Positions 1 to 8,160 of a stretch of DNA of 26,639 nucleotides are shown piece by piece. This stretch comes from Candidatus Tepidiaquacellales bacterium UBA6667. GTDB taxonomy: Bacteria; Bacteroidota; Ignavibacteria; Tepidaquicellales; Tepidaquicellaceae. The translations under genes were made by a program, and so were the position numbers. The stretch is taken from the NCBI GenBank assembly GCA_002455255.1, contig DKKL01000043.1:18354-44992 (forward strand). Direction: 5' to 3'. Positions within the stretch are counted from its first letter, which is position 1; every line of letters begins with the position of its first letter. The notes beneath the pieces are model-generated. The model was not told where the DNA came from, made no database searches, and was given only the letters and a program-made list of their open reading frames with translations.

Positions 1-279
1 GAAATTATGCTCGGAGTATTTGGAAATATACCTGCGTTTGATAGAAATTTTAAAAAAGGGTTTGGATTCAGTAAAATTAATTTTAATAATTTAACAAAAA
101 TAAATAATTTCTATTTATCAAATAAACAATTAATAGACAATTATAAAAATAAAATTAAAACTTTGAGTTTTTCAAATAATGAAAAGAATTTTAACTATCC
201 TATTGCTAAAATAATTGATATGATAGGTTTTATTGAAGGTATAAAAATCAAATTAAATAATTATGATACAACCAATTAA
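1..279 (+). CDS. Unknown protein, C-terminal part (5' end outside window)
   Basis: The frame is open back to base 1, so the ATG at position 7 is probably internal and only the last 92 or so codons are present. The visible part is rich in Asn, Lys, Ile and Phe, with no signal peptide or membrane segment. It begins with an EIMLGVFGNIPAFD stretch and later has IAKIIDMIGFIEG, which look like conserved patches of a globular protein. I do not recognise the family. The stop lies 17 bases inside the next gene (start at 263), so the two are probably co-transcribed and translationally coupled. It does not resemble tryptophan dioxygenase or kynureninase, which would have been the natural neighbours. Confidence is for its being a real gene. 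Confidence 0.6.
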   Translation, partial: EIMLGVFGNIPAFDRNFKKGFGFSKINFNNLTKINNFYLSNKQLIDNYKNKIKTLSFSNNEKNFNYPIAKIIDMIGFIEGIKIKLNNYDTTN

Positions 280-784
280 TTTTCAAAAATGGGTTGAAGA
301 AAACAGGCATCTCTTCAAACCTCCAGTAGGTAATAAATGTATTTATGACGGTGATTTTATTGTGATGGTAGTCGGAGGTCCAAACTCCAGAAAAGATTAT
401 CATTTTCAGGATGGACCGGAATTTTTCTATCAGGTAGAAGGTGATATAGAAGTCGGACTTATTGAAGACGGTAAGCCAAGACTTGTGAAAATAAAAGAAG
501 GTGAAGTTTTCTATGTTCCCTCAAGAGTGCCTCACTCTCCAAGAAGACCTGCCGGTACTATAGGAATGGTTATAGAAAGAAAACGATTTGAGAATGAACA
601 GGACGGATTTCAATGGTATTGCGAAAAGTGTGGAACTAAACTGCATGAAAAATTTTTTAAACTCGAAAATATCGTTACACAACTTCCACCAATACTGGAA
701 GAATTTTACAATTCAATTGAATTGAGAACTTGTAAAAGTTGTGGTAATGTTATGGAACCACCGGCAAAAATAAAAACAGATTAA
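263..784 (+). CDS. nbaC: 3-hydroxyanthranilate 3,4-dioxygenase
   Basis: A 173-residue cupin that opens the ring of 3-hydroxyanthranilate to 2-amino-3-carboxymuconate semialdehyde in the kynurenine pathway, in the cytoplasm. The Fe(II) ligands of the family are visible as His47, Glu53 (HFQDGPE context) and His91 (VPSRVPHSPRRP). Arg43 and Arg95 fit the substrate-carboxylate arginines. The C-terminal rubredoxin-like metal site of bacterial enzymes is present as Cys120-x2-Cys123 and Cys157-x2-Cys160. Length matches the bacterial family. The ATG at 263 overlaps the end of the preceding gene. A strong terminator follows directly, and the next enzyme of the pathway (decarboxylase at 830) comes after it. 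The assignment is firm from motifs and length. Confidence 0.95.
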   Translation: MIQPINFQKWVEENRHLFKPPVGNKCIYDGDFIVMVVGGPNSRKDYHFQDGPEFFYQVEGDIEVGLIEDGKPRLVKIKEGEVFYVPSRVPHSPRRPAGTIGMVIERKRFENEQDGFQWYCEKCGTKLHEKFFKLENIVTQLPPILEEFYNSIELRTCKSCGNVMEPPAKIKTD

Positions 785-789
785 TTCGA

Positions 790-812
790 AGGGGCTCACA
801 AGCCCCTTTTTT
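790..812 (+). terminator. Intrinsic terminator after the dioxygenase gene
   Basis: A perfect 7-bp stem (AGGGGCT at 790-796, AGCCCCT at 801-807) with a 4-nt CACA loop is followed by a run of T. It lies 6 nt after the dioxygenase stop and 17 nt before the decarboxylase start, so two consecutive pathway genes are separated by a terminator. Full termination or partial read-through is possible. Confidence 0.85.
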
Positions 813-829
813 GTATAGTAATTTCACAG

Positions 830-1831
830 ATGAAAAAAATAGATATACATACTCACATTTTACCTGAAAACTGGGAAAACCTTAGAGATAAATATGGCTA
901 TGGAGGTTTCGTTTCGTTGGATCATTATAAACCTTGTTGTGCAAAGATGATGATTGACGGAAAATTTTTCCGTGAAGTGGAATCGAATTGCTGGGACGCA
1001 GAAGTCAGAATAAAAGAATGCAACGAAACAGATGTAAGTTTGCAGGTATTATCTACCGTTCCGGTAATGTTTAGTTACTGGGCAAAACCAAAAGATACTT
1101 TAGATTTATCAAAATTCTTAAATGACAATATAGCGAATACTGTTTCTAAAAATCCGAATAGATTTGCCGGATTAGGTACAGTACCGATGCAAGCACCTGA
1201 TCTTGCGATTCAGGAAATGATAAGATGCAAAAATGAACTCGGGATGAATGGAATAGAAATTGGTTCACATATTAATGATTGGAATCTCAATGAAGAAATT
1301 TTGTTTGATTTTTACAAAGTTGCGGAAGAACTTGAAATGTCATTGTTTGTTCACCCTTGGGATATGATGGGTAAAGATAAGATGACAAAGTATTGGTTGC
1401 CTTGGCTTGTGGGAATGCCGGCTGAAACTTCTCTCGCTATTTGTTCAATGATTTTTGGCGGTATCTTTGAAAAATTCCCTAAACTCAAAGTATGCTTTTC
1501 ACACGGTGGAGGTTCCTTCCCGTTCACTATTGGTAGGATAAAACATGGATTTGATGTAAGACCGGATTTAGTGGCAATTGACAATAATATTTCGCCGGAA
1601 AAATATCTTGGTAAATTTTATCTTGATTCTCTTGTGCATGATAAGGATGCATTGCTTCAGATTTTGAAATTATTCGGCGATGAAAAAATAATTCTTGGTT
1701 CAGATTATCCATTCCCTTTAGGTGAAGCGATTCCCGGAAAATTAATTGAAGAAACTGAAGAAATTAATTCTTCTACCAAAGAAAAAATGTTATATAAAAA
1801 TGCAGTGAAATTTTTAAATTTAAAAATTTAA
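830..1831 (+). CDS. nbaD: 2-amino-3-carboxymuconate-6-semialdehyde decarboxylase (ACMSD)
   Basis: A 333-residue amidohydrolase-superfamily decarboxylase. It removes CO2 from the product of the dioxygenase and so steers the pathway to 2-aminomuconate semialdehyde instead of quinolinate. Zinc-site residues are His7 and His9 (IDIHTHILP), His175 (FVHPWDM, very typical of ACMSD) and Asp292 (ILGSDYPFPLGE). His225 in CFSHGGGSFPF fits the catalytic His, and Arg48 the substrate-binding Arg. Length is normal for the family. It follows the dioxygenase and terminator, and its stop is separated by one base from the TTG start of the methyltransferase gene, suggesting an operon of decarboxylase, methyltransferase and binding protein. 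Confidence 0.95.
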   Translation: MKKIDIHTHILPENWENLRDKYGYGGFVSLDHYKPCCAKMMIDGKFFREVESNCWDAEVRIKECNETDVSLQVLSTVPVMFSYWAKPKDTLDLSKFLNDNIANTVSKNPNRFAGLGTVPMQAPDLAIQEMIRCKNELGMNGIEIGSHINDWNLNEEILFDFYKVAEELEMSLFVHPWDMMGKDKMTKYWLPWLVGMPAETSLAICSMIFGGIFEKFPKLKVCFSHGGGSFPFTIGRIKHGFDVRPDLVAIDNNISPEKYLGKFYLDSLVHDKDALLQILKLFGDEKIILGSDYPFPLGEAIPGKLIEETEEINSSTKEKMLYKNAVKFLNLKI

Positions 1832-1832
1832 A

Positions 1833-2597
1833 TTGAAAATTAATCCGTTAGAAAGATTTTCTGACAGAGTAGAAAATTACATTAAATTCAGACCGGGATA
1901 TCCGGATGAAATTATCAGATATCTTGAAACTGAAAAAATTCTGAAAACAGGCGATTCTATTGCAGATGTAGGAAGTGGCACCGGAATTTCATGTGAATTA
2001 TTTTTAAAATATGGATATAATGTTACAGGTGTTGAACCAAACAAAGAAATGAGAAATTCTTCAATAAGATTATTATCAGAATATTCAAATTTTAAAGCAG
2101 TTGATGGGAACTCTTCGGATACAAATTTAAAAGATAAATCAGTTGACTTAGTTTCAGGATTTCAGGCATTCCATTGGTTTGATATTATGAAGTCAAAAAT
2201 TGAATTTAAAAGAATTTTAAAAAACAATGGATATGCAGTTTTTGTATGGAATACAAGAAAGGAGGATACGGAATTTTTAAAAGATTATGAGTCACTGTTA
2301 CAAAAATTTGGCACTGATTACAAACAAGTAAAACATAATAATATAAATCATCAAACTGTAGTAAATTATTTTGATAAAAATTTTAAATATGTTGAATTTC
2401 AAAATTCACAAAAATTTGATTTTGACGGATTAAGAGGAAGATTATTATCATCTTCCTATGCTCCAAATGAATCAGACTCACTTTACAATGAAATGATTTT
2501 TGAATTAGAAAAAATTTTTAAAAGACATTGTTTAAATGAAGCAGTATCTTTTGATTATACAACTCAGGTATATTCCGGGAGTTTTAATTTTAATTAA
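1833..2597 (+). CDS. Class I SAM-dependent methyltransferase
   Basis: A 254-residue protein with the Rossmann-type methyltransferase fold. Motif I is ADVGSGTG (about residues 44-51), the acidic ribose-binding residue is Glu68 in GVEPN, and a LVSGFQAFHWFD segment corresponds to motif IV and the following region of the Methyltransf_11/25 type. The N-terminus (ERFSDRVENYIKFRPGYP) resembles the family of small cytosolic methyltransferases of unknown substrate related to the trans-aconitate and ubiquinone types. The start is TTG, one base after the decarboxylase stop. No upstream ATG fits, and the protein aligns with relatives from this point. The binding-protein gene follows 6 nt later. The substrate cannot be told from sequence. 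Confidence 0.85.
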   Translation: MKINPLERFSDRVENYIKFRPGYPDEIIRYLETEKILKTGDSIADVGSGTGISCELFLKYGYNVTGVEPNKEMRNSSIRLLSEYSNFKAVDGNSSDTNLKDKSVDLVSGFQAFHWFDIMKSKIEFKRILKNNGYAVFVWNTRKEDTEFLKDYESLLQKFGTDYKQVKHNNINHQTVVNYFDKNFKYVEFQNSQKFDFDGLRGRLLSSSYAPNESDSLYNEMIFELEKIFKRHCLNEAVSFDYTTQVYSGSFNFN

Positions 2598-2603
2598 TAT
2601 AAT

Positions 2604-3809
2604 ATGAAAAAAATTTATTTCCTCATTTTAGTTTTATTTACAAGTGTGAATTTATATTCACAGGATATTAAAGTTGGTGCTTTACTATCACTCACAGGAG
2701 AATGGAGTTCTCTCGGTATTAACAGTCGAGCAGCATTAGAAATTGCTAAGGCAGATATTGAAAAATATCTAACCTCTATAAACTCCAAAGCAAGAATTGA
2801 TTTAAGAATTGAAGATACAAAGCTTGACCCTCAAACAGCGTTAGATAAATTGAAATTGTTAAATCTCGCAGGGTATAAAATAGTTATTGGTCCTCAATCA
2901 AGCGCAGAAATATTAGGAATTAAAAAATATGCTGATGAAAACAACATGCTTATAATAAGCCAAAGCAGCACTGCAAGTGATTTATCTGTTGCAGGTGATA
3001 ATATATTCAGATTGTGTCCTGATGATTTAGGAGAAGCAAAAGCAATTACATCATTAATATTAGATGACAATATAAAATATTTAATTCCTGTTTACAGATT
3101 AGATATAGGTAATGAAGGGCTATATAAATCTTTGAATGATGTAGCAACAAAAGAAAAGTTATTTGTTTCAGAACCTATAACCTATACTGATGACTCAGAA
3201 AACTTTGATAATATACTTGATAAACTAAAAATTAAATTGAATGAGGCATTGTCAAAATTTCCAAACACACAAATAGGCGTTTATCTTGCGGCTTTTGATG
3301 AAAATATGGAAATATTCAGAGAAGCTTATAAATTTCCTGAATTGGAAAAGGTTAAATGGTATGGAAGCGACGGTGCAGCACTAAGTAAAGTTTTAATTTC
3401 AAATTCCGTCGCATCAGATTTTGCTATAAGTGTTGATTATCCTTGCCCTATTTTTGGTTTGGAAAATAATGCATCAGAGAAATGGATGCCGGTTAAAAAA
3501 GCAATATTTGAATCTACAAGAATGGAAGCGGACGCATTTGCATTGGCAACATATGATGCACTGTGGATTGTCTATCTTTCGCAAATTTCAAATGGAATCT
3601 CAAAAGATATAAATGTAATAAAAAATTCTTTTAAGGGAATCGCTTCAAATTATTACGGATTAACCGGCTGGACACATCTGAATGAAGCAGGTGACAGAGA
3701 ATTTGGTAATTTTGATTATTGGATAGTCAGAAAAAACAGTGATGGAAATTATGAATGGGTAAAAGTAGATAGTTATGACGGCTTATCCGGTACAATTATT
3801 GGAAATTAA
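2604..3809 (+). CDS. Periplasmic ABC-type substrate-binding protein (Leu/Ile/Val-binding family)
   Basis: A 401-residue exported protein: signal peptide of about 20 residues (MKKIYFLILVLFTSVNLYSQ, no lipobox), then a Peripla_BP_6 type two-lobe fold starting KVGALLSLTGEWSSLG, the usual opening of branched-chain amino-acid binding proteins. SQSSTASDL at about 125-135 fits the ligand-contact strand and loop. No permease or ATPase genes lie near it. It is the last gene of the decarboxylase-methyltransferase set and ends at a bidirectional terminator. The context suggests an aromatic or amino-acid related ligand, but this is inference. Such orphan proteins may also act as receptors. Confidence 0.85.
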   Translation: MKKIYFLILVLFTSVNLYSQDIKVGALLSLTGEWSSLGINSRAALEIAKADIEKYLTSINSKARIDLRIEDTKLDPQTALDKLKLLNLAGYKIVIGPQSSAEILGIKKYADENNMLIISQSSTASDLSVAGDNIFRLCPDDLGEAKAITSLILDDNIKYLIPVYRLDIGNEGLYKSLNDVATKEKLFVSEPITYTDDSENFDNILDKLKIKLNEALSKFPNTQIGVYLAAFDENMEIFREAYKFPELEKVKWYGSDGAALSKVLISNSVASDFAISVDYPCPIFGLENNASEKWMPVKKAIFESTRMEADAFALATYDALWIVYLSQISNGISKDINVIKNSFKGIASNYYGLTGWTHLNEAGDREFGNFDYWIVRKNSDGNYEWVKVDSYDGLSGTIIGN

Positions 3810-3816
3810 AATTTAA

Positions 3817-3849
3817 ATTCTGCCAATGGATTGATTCCATTGGCAGAAT
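3817..3849. terminator. Bidirectional terminator between convergent genes
   Basis: A perfect 14-bp inverted repeat (3817-3830 and 3836-3849, core CTGCCAATGGA) with a 5-nt loop fills the 42-nt gap between the stops of the binding-protein gene (+) and the RND pump gene (-). A/T-rich flanks serve as weak U-tracts on both strands. Confidence 0.8.
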
Positions 3850-3851
3850 AT

Positions 3852-6800
3852 CTAATCTAAAACAGGTTCTGATTCAGGATAAACTTCCGGCTCTACTTCT
3901 TGAGAAACTTTACTGCTTGAAATGTAAGAATAAACTGCAGGCACAATAAATAAAGTTAAAAATCCCGAAAATATTAAACCCCCAACAACCGCAATTCCAA
4001 GTGATACACGACTTCCGGCTCCCATCCCTAAAGCAATAGGTAAAATTCCAAAAATAGTAGCAAAACTTGTCATTAATATTGGTCTAAACCTTTGAGTTGC
4101 CGAAATCAAAACTGAATCAATTTTGTTTAAACCTTCAGCCTTTTTTTGATTTGCAAACTCAACTATGAGAATAGCATTTTTAGTTACCAAACCAACCAAC
4201 ATTATTATTCCAATTTGACTGAAAATATTCATTGTCATATCAAAATACCAAAGTGACAGAAGTGCACCACCAACTGCAAGTGGAACTGTAAAAATAATAA
4301 TTAATGGATCTCGGAAACTTTCAAATTGAGCAGATAAGATTAAATATATAATCAATATTGCGAAAAGAAAAACAAATAATAAACTTGAAGAACTTTCTTC
4401 AAAATCTTTTGATTGTCCTGAAAAAGCTGTTGAAAAAGATTCATCAAGAACTCTCTCAGCAATTTCTTTCATTGCGGCATTGCCATCACCTAATGTATAG
4501 CCGGGTTTTAATCCACCTGAAATAGTTGCTGAAACATTTCTGTTATATCGGAATCTTTGAGTTGGTACTGCTTGCTCTTCAGTATAAACTAAATTATCTA
4601 ACTGGACAAGTTCACCTCTGTTATTTTTAACAAACAGTGATTTCAAATCATTCGGATTATCTCGATATCTCCTGTCAAGCTGACCAATTACCTCATATTG
4701 CTTTCCATCTTTTAAAAAATATCCCATCCTTTGACCACCGAAAGCTATCTGCAGTGTTCGTCCGATATCTTCAACAGATACTCCAAGAGAGGCAGCTTTT
4801 TCTCTGTCAATTGTTAGTGAAATTTCCGGTTTGTTAATTTTTAAATTTGCATCTACAAACTGAAGTCTTGGATCTTTATTTGCTTCTTCAATAAATTTAG
4901 GTAAAACTTCTACCAATTTATCATAATTTTGTGCTAAGATAACAAACTGAACGGGTTGTCCTCCAAATCTGCTTCCAATAGTTGGGGGTTGCGATACTGA
5001 ACCCCTTACACCGGTAAACTGATTTACTTCACGAGAAAGTTTTCTGAAAATTTCTTCCTGTGATTTTTTTCTGTCTTCCGGATTTGTTAAATAAATATTT
5101 ACAACTCCGGAGTTAACTGAACTATTTCCTCCGCCACCTGCAACAATTTCAACAGGAAATTCTGCTTCAGGAATTGAATCAATTACAAATTGACCAATTT
5201 CGCGAATATACTTTTGTGTGAATTCAAACGAAGAACCTTCAGGTGCTAAAACCTGAATTCTGAGATTTGACCTGTCTTCAAGCGGTGCTAACTCAGTTTT
5301 TAAAATTGAATTTAACCAGTAAATTAAAATAAAAATACCGCCAATTAAGATGAAAGCAACCCATCTTACTTCCATAAATGCAACAAGTGCTTTTTTATAT
5401 GTATTAGTTAGCCACAAATAGAATGGCTCAGTTTTTTTATAAAACCAACTTGGTTCGTGCTGTCTAAGTAGTCTTGAACTTAACATCGGGCTCAGTGTTA
5501 ATGCGACAAAAGCTGAAATCAAAGTTGAACCGGCTATTACAACAGCAAACTCTTTAAATAAACTTCCGGTTAATCCTTGCAGAAACATTATCGGTAAAAA
5601 TACAGCTGCTAAAGAAACAGTAGTTGAAACAATCGCAAAAAATATTTCTTTTGAACCTTTAAATGCTGCCTGGATTGGGTCATATCCCTGCTCTATTTTT
5701 GAATATATATTTTCAAGTACAACAATTGCATCATCACATACCAAACCGATTGCCAGAATAATTCCGAATAAAGTTAAAACATTGATTGAATAATCAGCGA
5801 GATAAAGAATGAAAAAAGTTGCAATTATAGAAATCGGGATTGCAATTACCGGAATGAAAGTAGAACGCCAGTCTCTTAAGAAAAGATAAATTACAAGTAC
5901 CACTAATCCAAATGCAATAAAAATAGTTTCTTCAACTTCTTTTACAGTTTGCCTTACAAAAACTGTAAAATCAAAAACAACCTGTGCCTTTATATCTTGA
6001 GGTAATTCATTTTTAATCTGTTCAAATCTTTTGTTAAATTCATCTGAAATAGCTATAACATTAGCGCCCGGCTGAGGTAATATTGCAAGATTAACGCCTA
6101 ATACACCTTTACTTTTTACTTCATTTCTTTCATTCTCCGCACCATATTCAGCATAGCCGATATCCTGAAATCTGACAATATTACCATTTTCTTCTTTTAT
6201 GATAATATTGTTAAACTCATCAGGTTTAGAGAGTCTTCCAAAAGTTTTAATTGTAAGTTCTGTGTTATCACCTTCTATTCTTCCTGATGGCAATTCAACA
6301 TTCTCACTTTGTAATGAGTTTTGAACTTCGAGCGGTGTAATTTTATAAGCCGCAAGTTTATCAGGATTTAATCTCAATCTCATTGCATATTTCCGCTGAC
6401 CAAAAATTCTGATAGCACTTACTCCGGGGATAGTCTGAATTCTTTCAGCGATAACATTTTGTGCATATTCATTTACATCGAGAATATTTTTACTGTCACT
6501 GCTGACGAATACAATTATCATCGGCACCGCATCTGCATCTGCTTTTTCTATAGATGGATTATCAACATCTGGAGGTAATTGCCTTAAAACTCTTGAAACC
6601 CTGTCCCTTACATCATTAGCAGCGGCATCAATATCTTTACTTAAATCAAACTCAATCGTAATTTGACTGCTTTGTTCTCTGCTTTGACTTGAAATAATTC
6701 TGATACCATCAATTCCATTAATTGACTGTTCGAGGGGTTCAGTTATTTGTGCTTCGATAACATCAGAATTCGCACCGGGATAACTTGTGTTTACGGTTAT

Positions 6801-6932
6801 TATAGGGGGGTCAACATTCGGATATTCTCTCACTTCCAGTTGTAAAAATCCAACAACACCAAATAATACCAATACAATGGAAATTACAATGGAAAGGACA
6901 GGTCTTTTAATACATACTTCTGATAAACGCAT
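3852..6932 (-). CDS. RND multidrug efflux pump, inner-membrane permease (AcrB/MexB-like, HAE1)
   Basis: A 1026-residue inner-membrane proton antiporter subunit of a tripartite efflux pump. It opens with the standard RND start (MRLSEVCIKRPVLSIVISIV) and has the two large periplasmic loops after TM1 and TM7. Proton-relay residues are present: Asp400-Asp401 in GLVCDDAIVVLEN (TM4) and Lys918 in GLVTKNAILIVEF (TM10). Length is that of a complete protein, with an acidic C-terminal tail. It starts 13 nt after the fusion-protein gene, so the two form an operon. No TolC-like outer-membrane channel is encoded here, so the pump presumably uses one encoded elsewhere. The drug or substrate range cannot be read from sequence. 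Confidence 0.95.
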   Translation of the reverse strand: MRLSEVCIKRPVLSIVISIVLVLFGVVGFLQLEVREYPNVDPPIITVNTSYPGANSDVIEAQITEPLEQSINGIDGIRIISSQSREQSSQITIEFDLSKDIDAAANDVRDRVSRVLRQLPPDVDNPSIEKADADAVPMIIVFVSSDSKNILDVNEYAQNVIAERIQTIPGVSAIRIFGQRKYAMRLRLNPDKLAAYKITPLEVQNSLQSENVELPSGRIEGDNTELTIKTFGRLSKPDEFNNIIIKEENGNIVRFQDIGYAEYGAENERNEVKSKGVLGVNLAILPQPGANVIAISDEFNKRFEQIKNELPQDIKAQVVFDFTVFVRQTVKEVEETIFIAFGLVVLVIYLFLRDWRSTFIPVIAIPISIIATFFILYLADYSINVLTLFGIILAIGLVCDDAIVVLENIYSKIEQGYDPIQAAFKGSKEIFFAIVSTTVSLAAVFLPIMFLQGLTGSLFKEFAVVIAGSTLISAFVALTLSPMLSSRLLRQHEPSWFYKKTEPFYLWLTNTYKKALVAFMEVRWVAFILIGGIFILIYWLNSILKTELAPLEDRSNLRIQVLAPEGSSFEFTQKYIREIGQFVIDSIPEAEFPVEIVAGGGGNSSVNSGVVNIYLTNPEDRKKSQEEIFRKLSREVNQFTGVRGSVSQPPTIGSRFGGQPVQFVILAQNYDKLVEVLPKFIEEANKDPRLQFVDANLKINKPEISLTIDREKAASLGVSVEDIGRTLQIAFGGQRMGYFLKDGKQYEVIGQLDRRYRDNPNDLKSLFVKNNRGELVQLDNLVYTEEQAVPTQRFRYNRNVSATISGGLKPGYTLGDGNAAMKEIAERVLDESFSTAFSGQSKDFEESSSSLLFVFLFAILIIYLILSAQFESFRDPLIIIFTVPLAVGGALLSLWYFDMTMNIFSQIGIIMLVGLVTKNAILIVEFANQKKAEGLNKIDSVLISATQRFRPILMTSFATIFGILPIALGMGAGSRVSLGIAVVGGLIFSGFLTLFIVPAVYSYISSSKVSQEVEPEVYPESEPVLD

Positions 6933-6945
6933 AGTTTCTAAATTT

Positions 6946-8013
6946 TCAGTTTACGTTTACAATTTTAATTTTTGAATTTGGTCTGAGTCTGAGAAGGTTT
7001 GTAGTAACCACAGTATCTCCGGGATTTAAGTTTGATAACACCTGAATTTCTTTTTCTGTTCTGATTCCTGTCTCAACATCTGTCGGTACTGCAATACCTT
7101 CTTTTATTAAAAATACACTTTGACCTTTCAACTTAGGAACAATACTTTCAGTAGGTATCATTAAAGCATTATTAATGTTTTCAAGTTCAAGATTCACTTT
7201 TACAAAAGTACCGGGTAAAAGCTTTCCGTTTTTGTTTGTTGTTATTGCTCTTAAAGTAATGCTTCTTGTATTTTCGTTTAAACTTGGATCGTAACTGTCA
7301 ACTTCCCCGGTAAATTCTTCATCCATTCCGTCAACTTTAAACCGGATAGTTTGACCTCTTTTGAACGCATTCAGATATTTTTCCGGAATTGAAAAATCTA
7401 TTTTTAATTTTGAAATATCCTGCAGAGTAGTAAGTACATTTGAGTTTGTAACAAGACTACCAATACTGACATTTCTAAAACCCGTTATTCCTGAAAATGG
7501 TGCTCTAATATTCGTTTTTGAAAGTTCAATATTAACTAAGTCAATATCTGCTCTTATTCTTTCTAAAGTATTAATACGTATATCATAGTCTTCCTGTGTG
7601 GTTAAACCTTTTTCTAATAGTATCTTTTCTCTGTCTTCTGATTTTACAGCTAAATCTTCTTCAATTTCAAGTTTTCTTAATCTTGCTCTTAAGTCACTAT
7701 CATCAAGTTTAAAAAGTATTTTACCTTTTGGAACAAATGTACCTTCTTTGAAATATATTCCGGTGATTTTTTTTGTAATCTCACTTTTAATCTCAACGCT
7801 TTCATTAGCAACCACAGTTCCGATTGTTGAAATTTTATTATCAAGCTCAACTGATTTTACGACAAATACGTCAACAGGTATCTGTTGATTTTGCTGACCG
7901 GAACGTGAATCTCCTTCTTCCTTTTTTCCGGAAATCAGTTTAGGCACTATTAATAAAACACCAATAACGAGTATTATTAGTATAATTGATACTTTTTTAA
8001 TATTTTTGTTCAT
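6946..8013 (-). CDS. RND efflux periplasmic adaptor (membrane fusion protein, HlyD/AcrA-type)
   Basis: A 355-residue adaptor linking the RND pump to an outer-membrane channel. One N-terminal membrane anchor (about residues 5-28, no lipobox) is followed by a barrel-sandwich half (SVEIKSEITKKITGIYFKEG), a short alpha-hairpin (about 110-160) and the second half (TNIRAPFSGITGFRNVSIGS). The beta-barrel (LKIDFSIPEKYLNAFKRGQTIRFKVDG) and membrane-proximal domain complete it. It is the first gene of the two-gene operon with the pump, divergent from the CpeT-like gene across a 147-bp gap. Confidence 0.93.
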   Translation of the reverse strand: MNKNIKKVSIILIILVIGVLLIVPKLISGKKEEGDSRSGQQNQQIPVDVFVVKSVELDNKISTIGTVVANESVEIKSEITKKITGIYFKEGTFVPKGKILFKLDDSDLRARLRKLEIEEDLAVKSEDREKILLEKGLTTQEDYDIRINTLERIRADIDLVNIELSKTNIRAPFSGITGFRNVSIGSLVTNSNVLTTLQDISKLKIDFSIPEKYLNAFKRGQTIRFKVDGMDEEFTGEVDSYDPSLNENTRSITLRAITTNKNGKLLPGTFVKVNLELENINNALMIPTESIVPKLKGQSVFLIKEGIAVPTDVETGIRTEKEIQVLSNLNPGDTVVTTNLLRLRPNSKIKIVNVN

Positions 8014-8115
8014 TTAAAAGCCCGATATAAGAATTTATTTTTTTAATGGGGATATCATTTCTGATTAGCAATATATAATTTATAATAATATAATTAAATG
8101 TTAAATAGTTCCTTG

Positions 8116-8123
8116 TATATTTG
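8116..8123 (+). promoter_or_regulatory. Putative Bacteroidota -7 promoter box for the CpeT-like gene
   Basis: TATATTTG matches the TAnnTTTG consensus of the Bacteroidota primary sigma factor and lies 37 nt before the ATG at 8161. No convincing -33 TTG element was seen at the expected distance, so this is a tentative call. Confidence 0.4.
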
Positions 8124-8160
8124 AAAAGAAATTATAAAATTTTAATAATCAATTTAGACA

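Noticed and set aside
1351..1712. Open frames on the minus strand inside the decarboxylase gene
   Set aside because: They lie opposite a gene with intact catalytic motifs and have no recognisable protein features. Other antisense frames (for example in the pump, ligase and kinase genes) were dismissed for the same reason.
3852..8013. RND operon as part of the kynurenine locus
   Set aside because: It is on the other strand, bounded by a terminator and a divergent gene, and its residues show nothing specific to aromatic amino-acid export.
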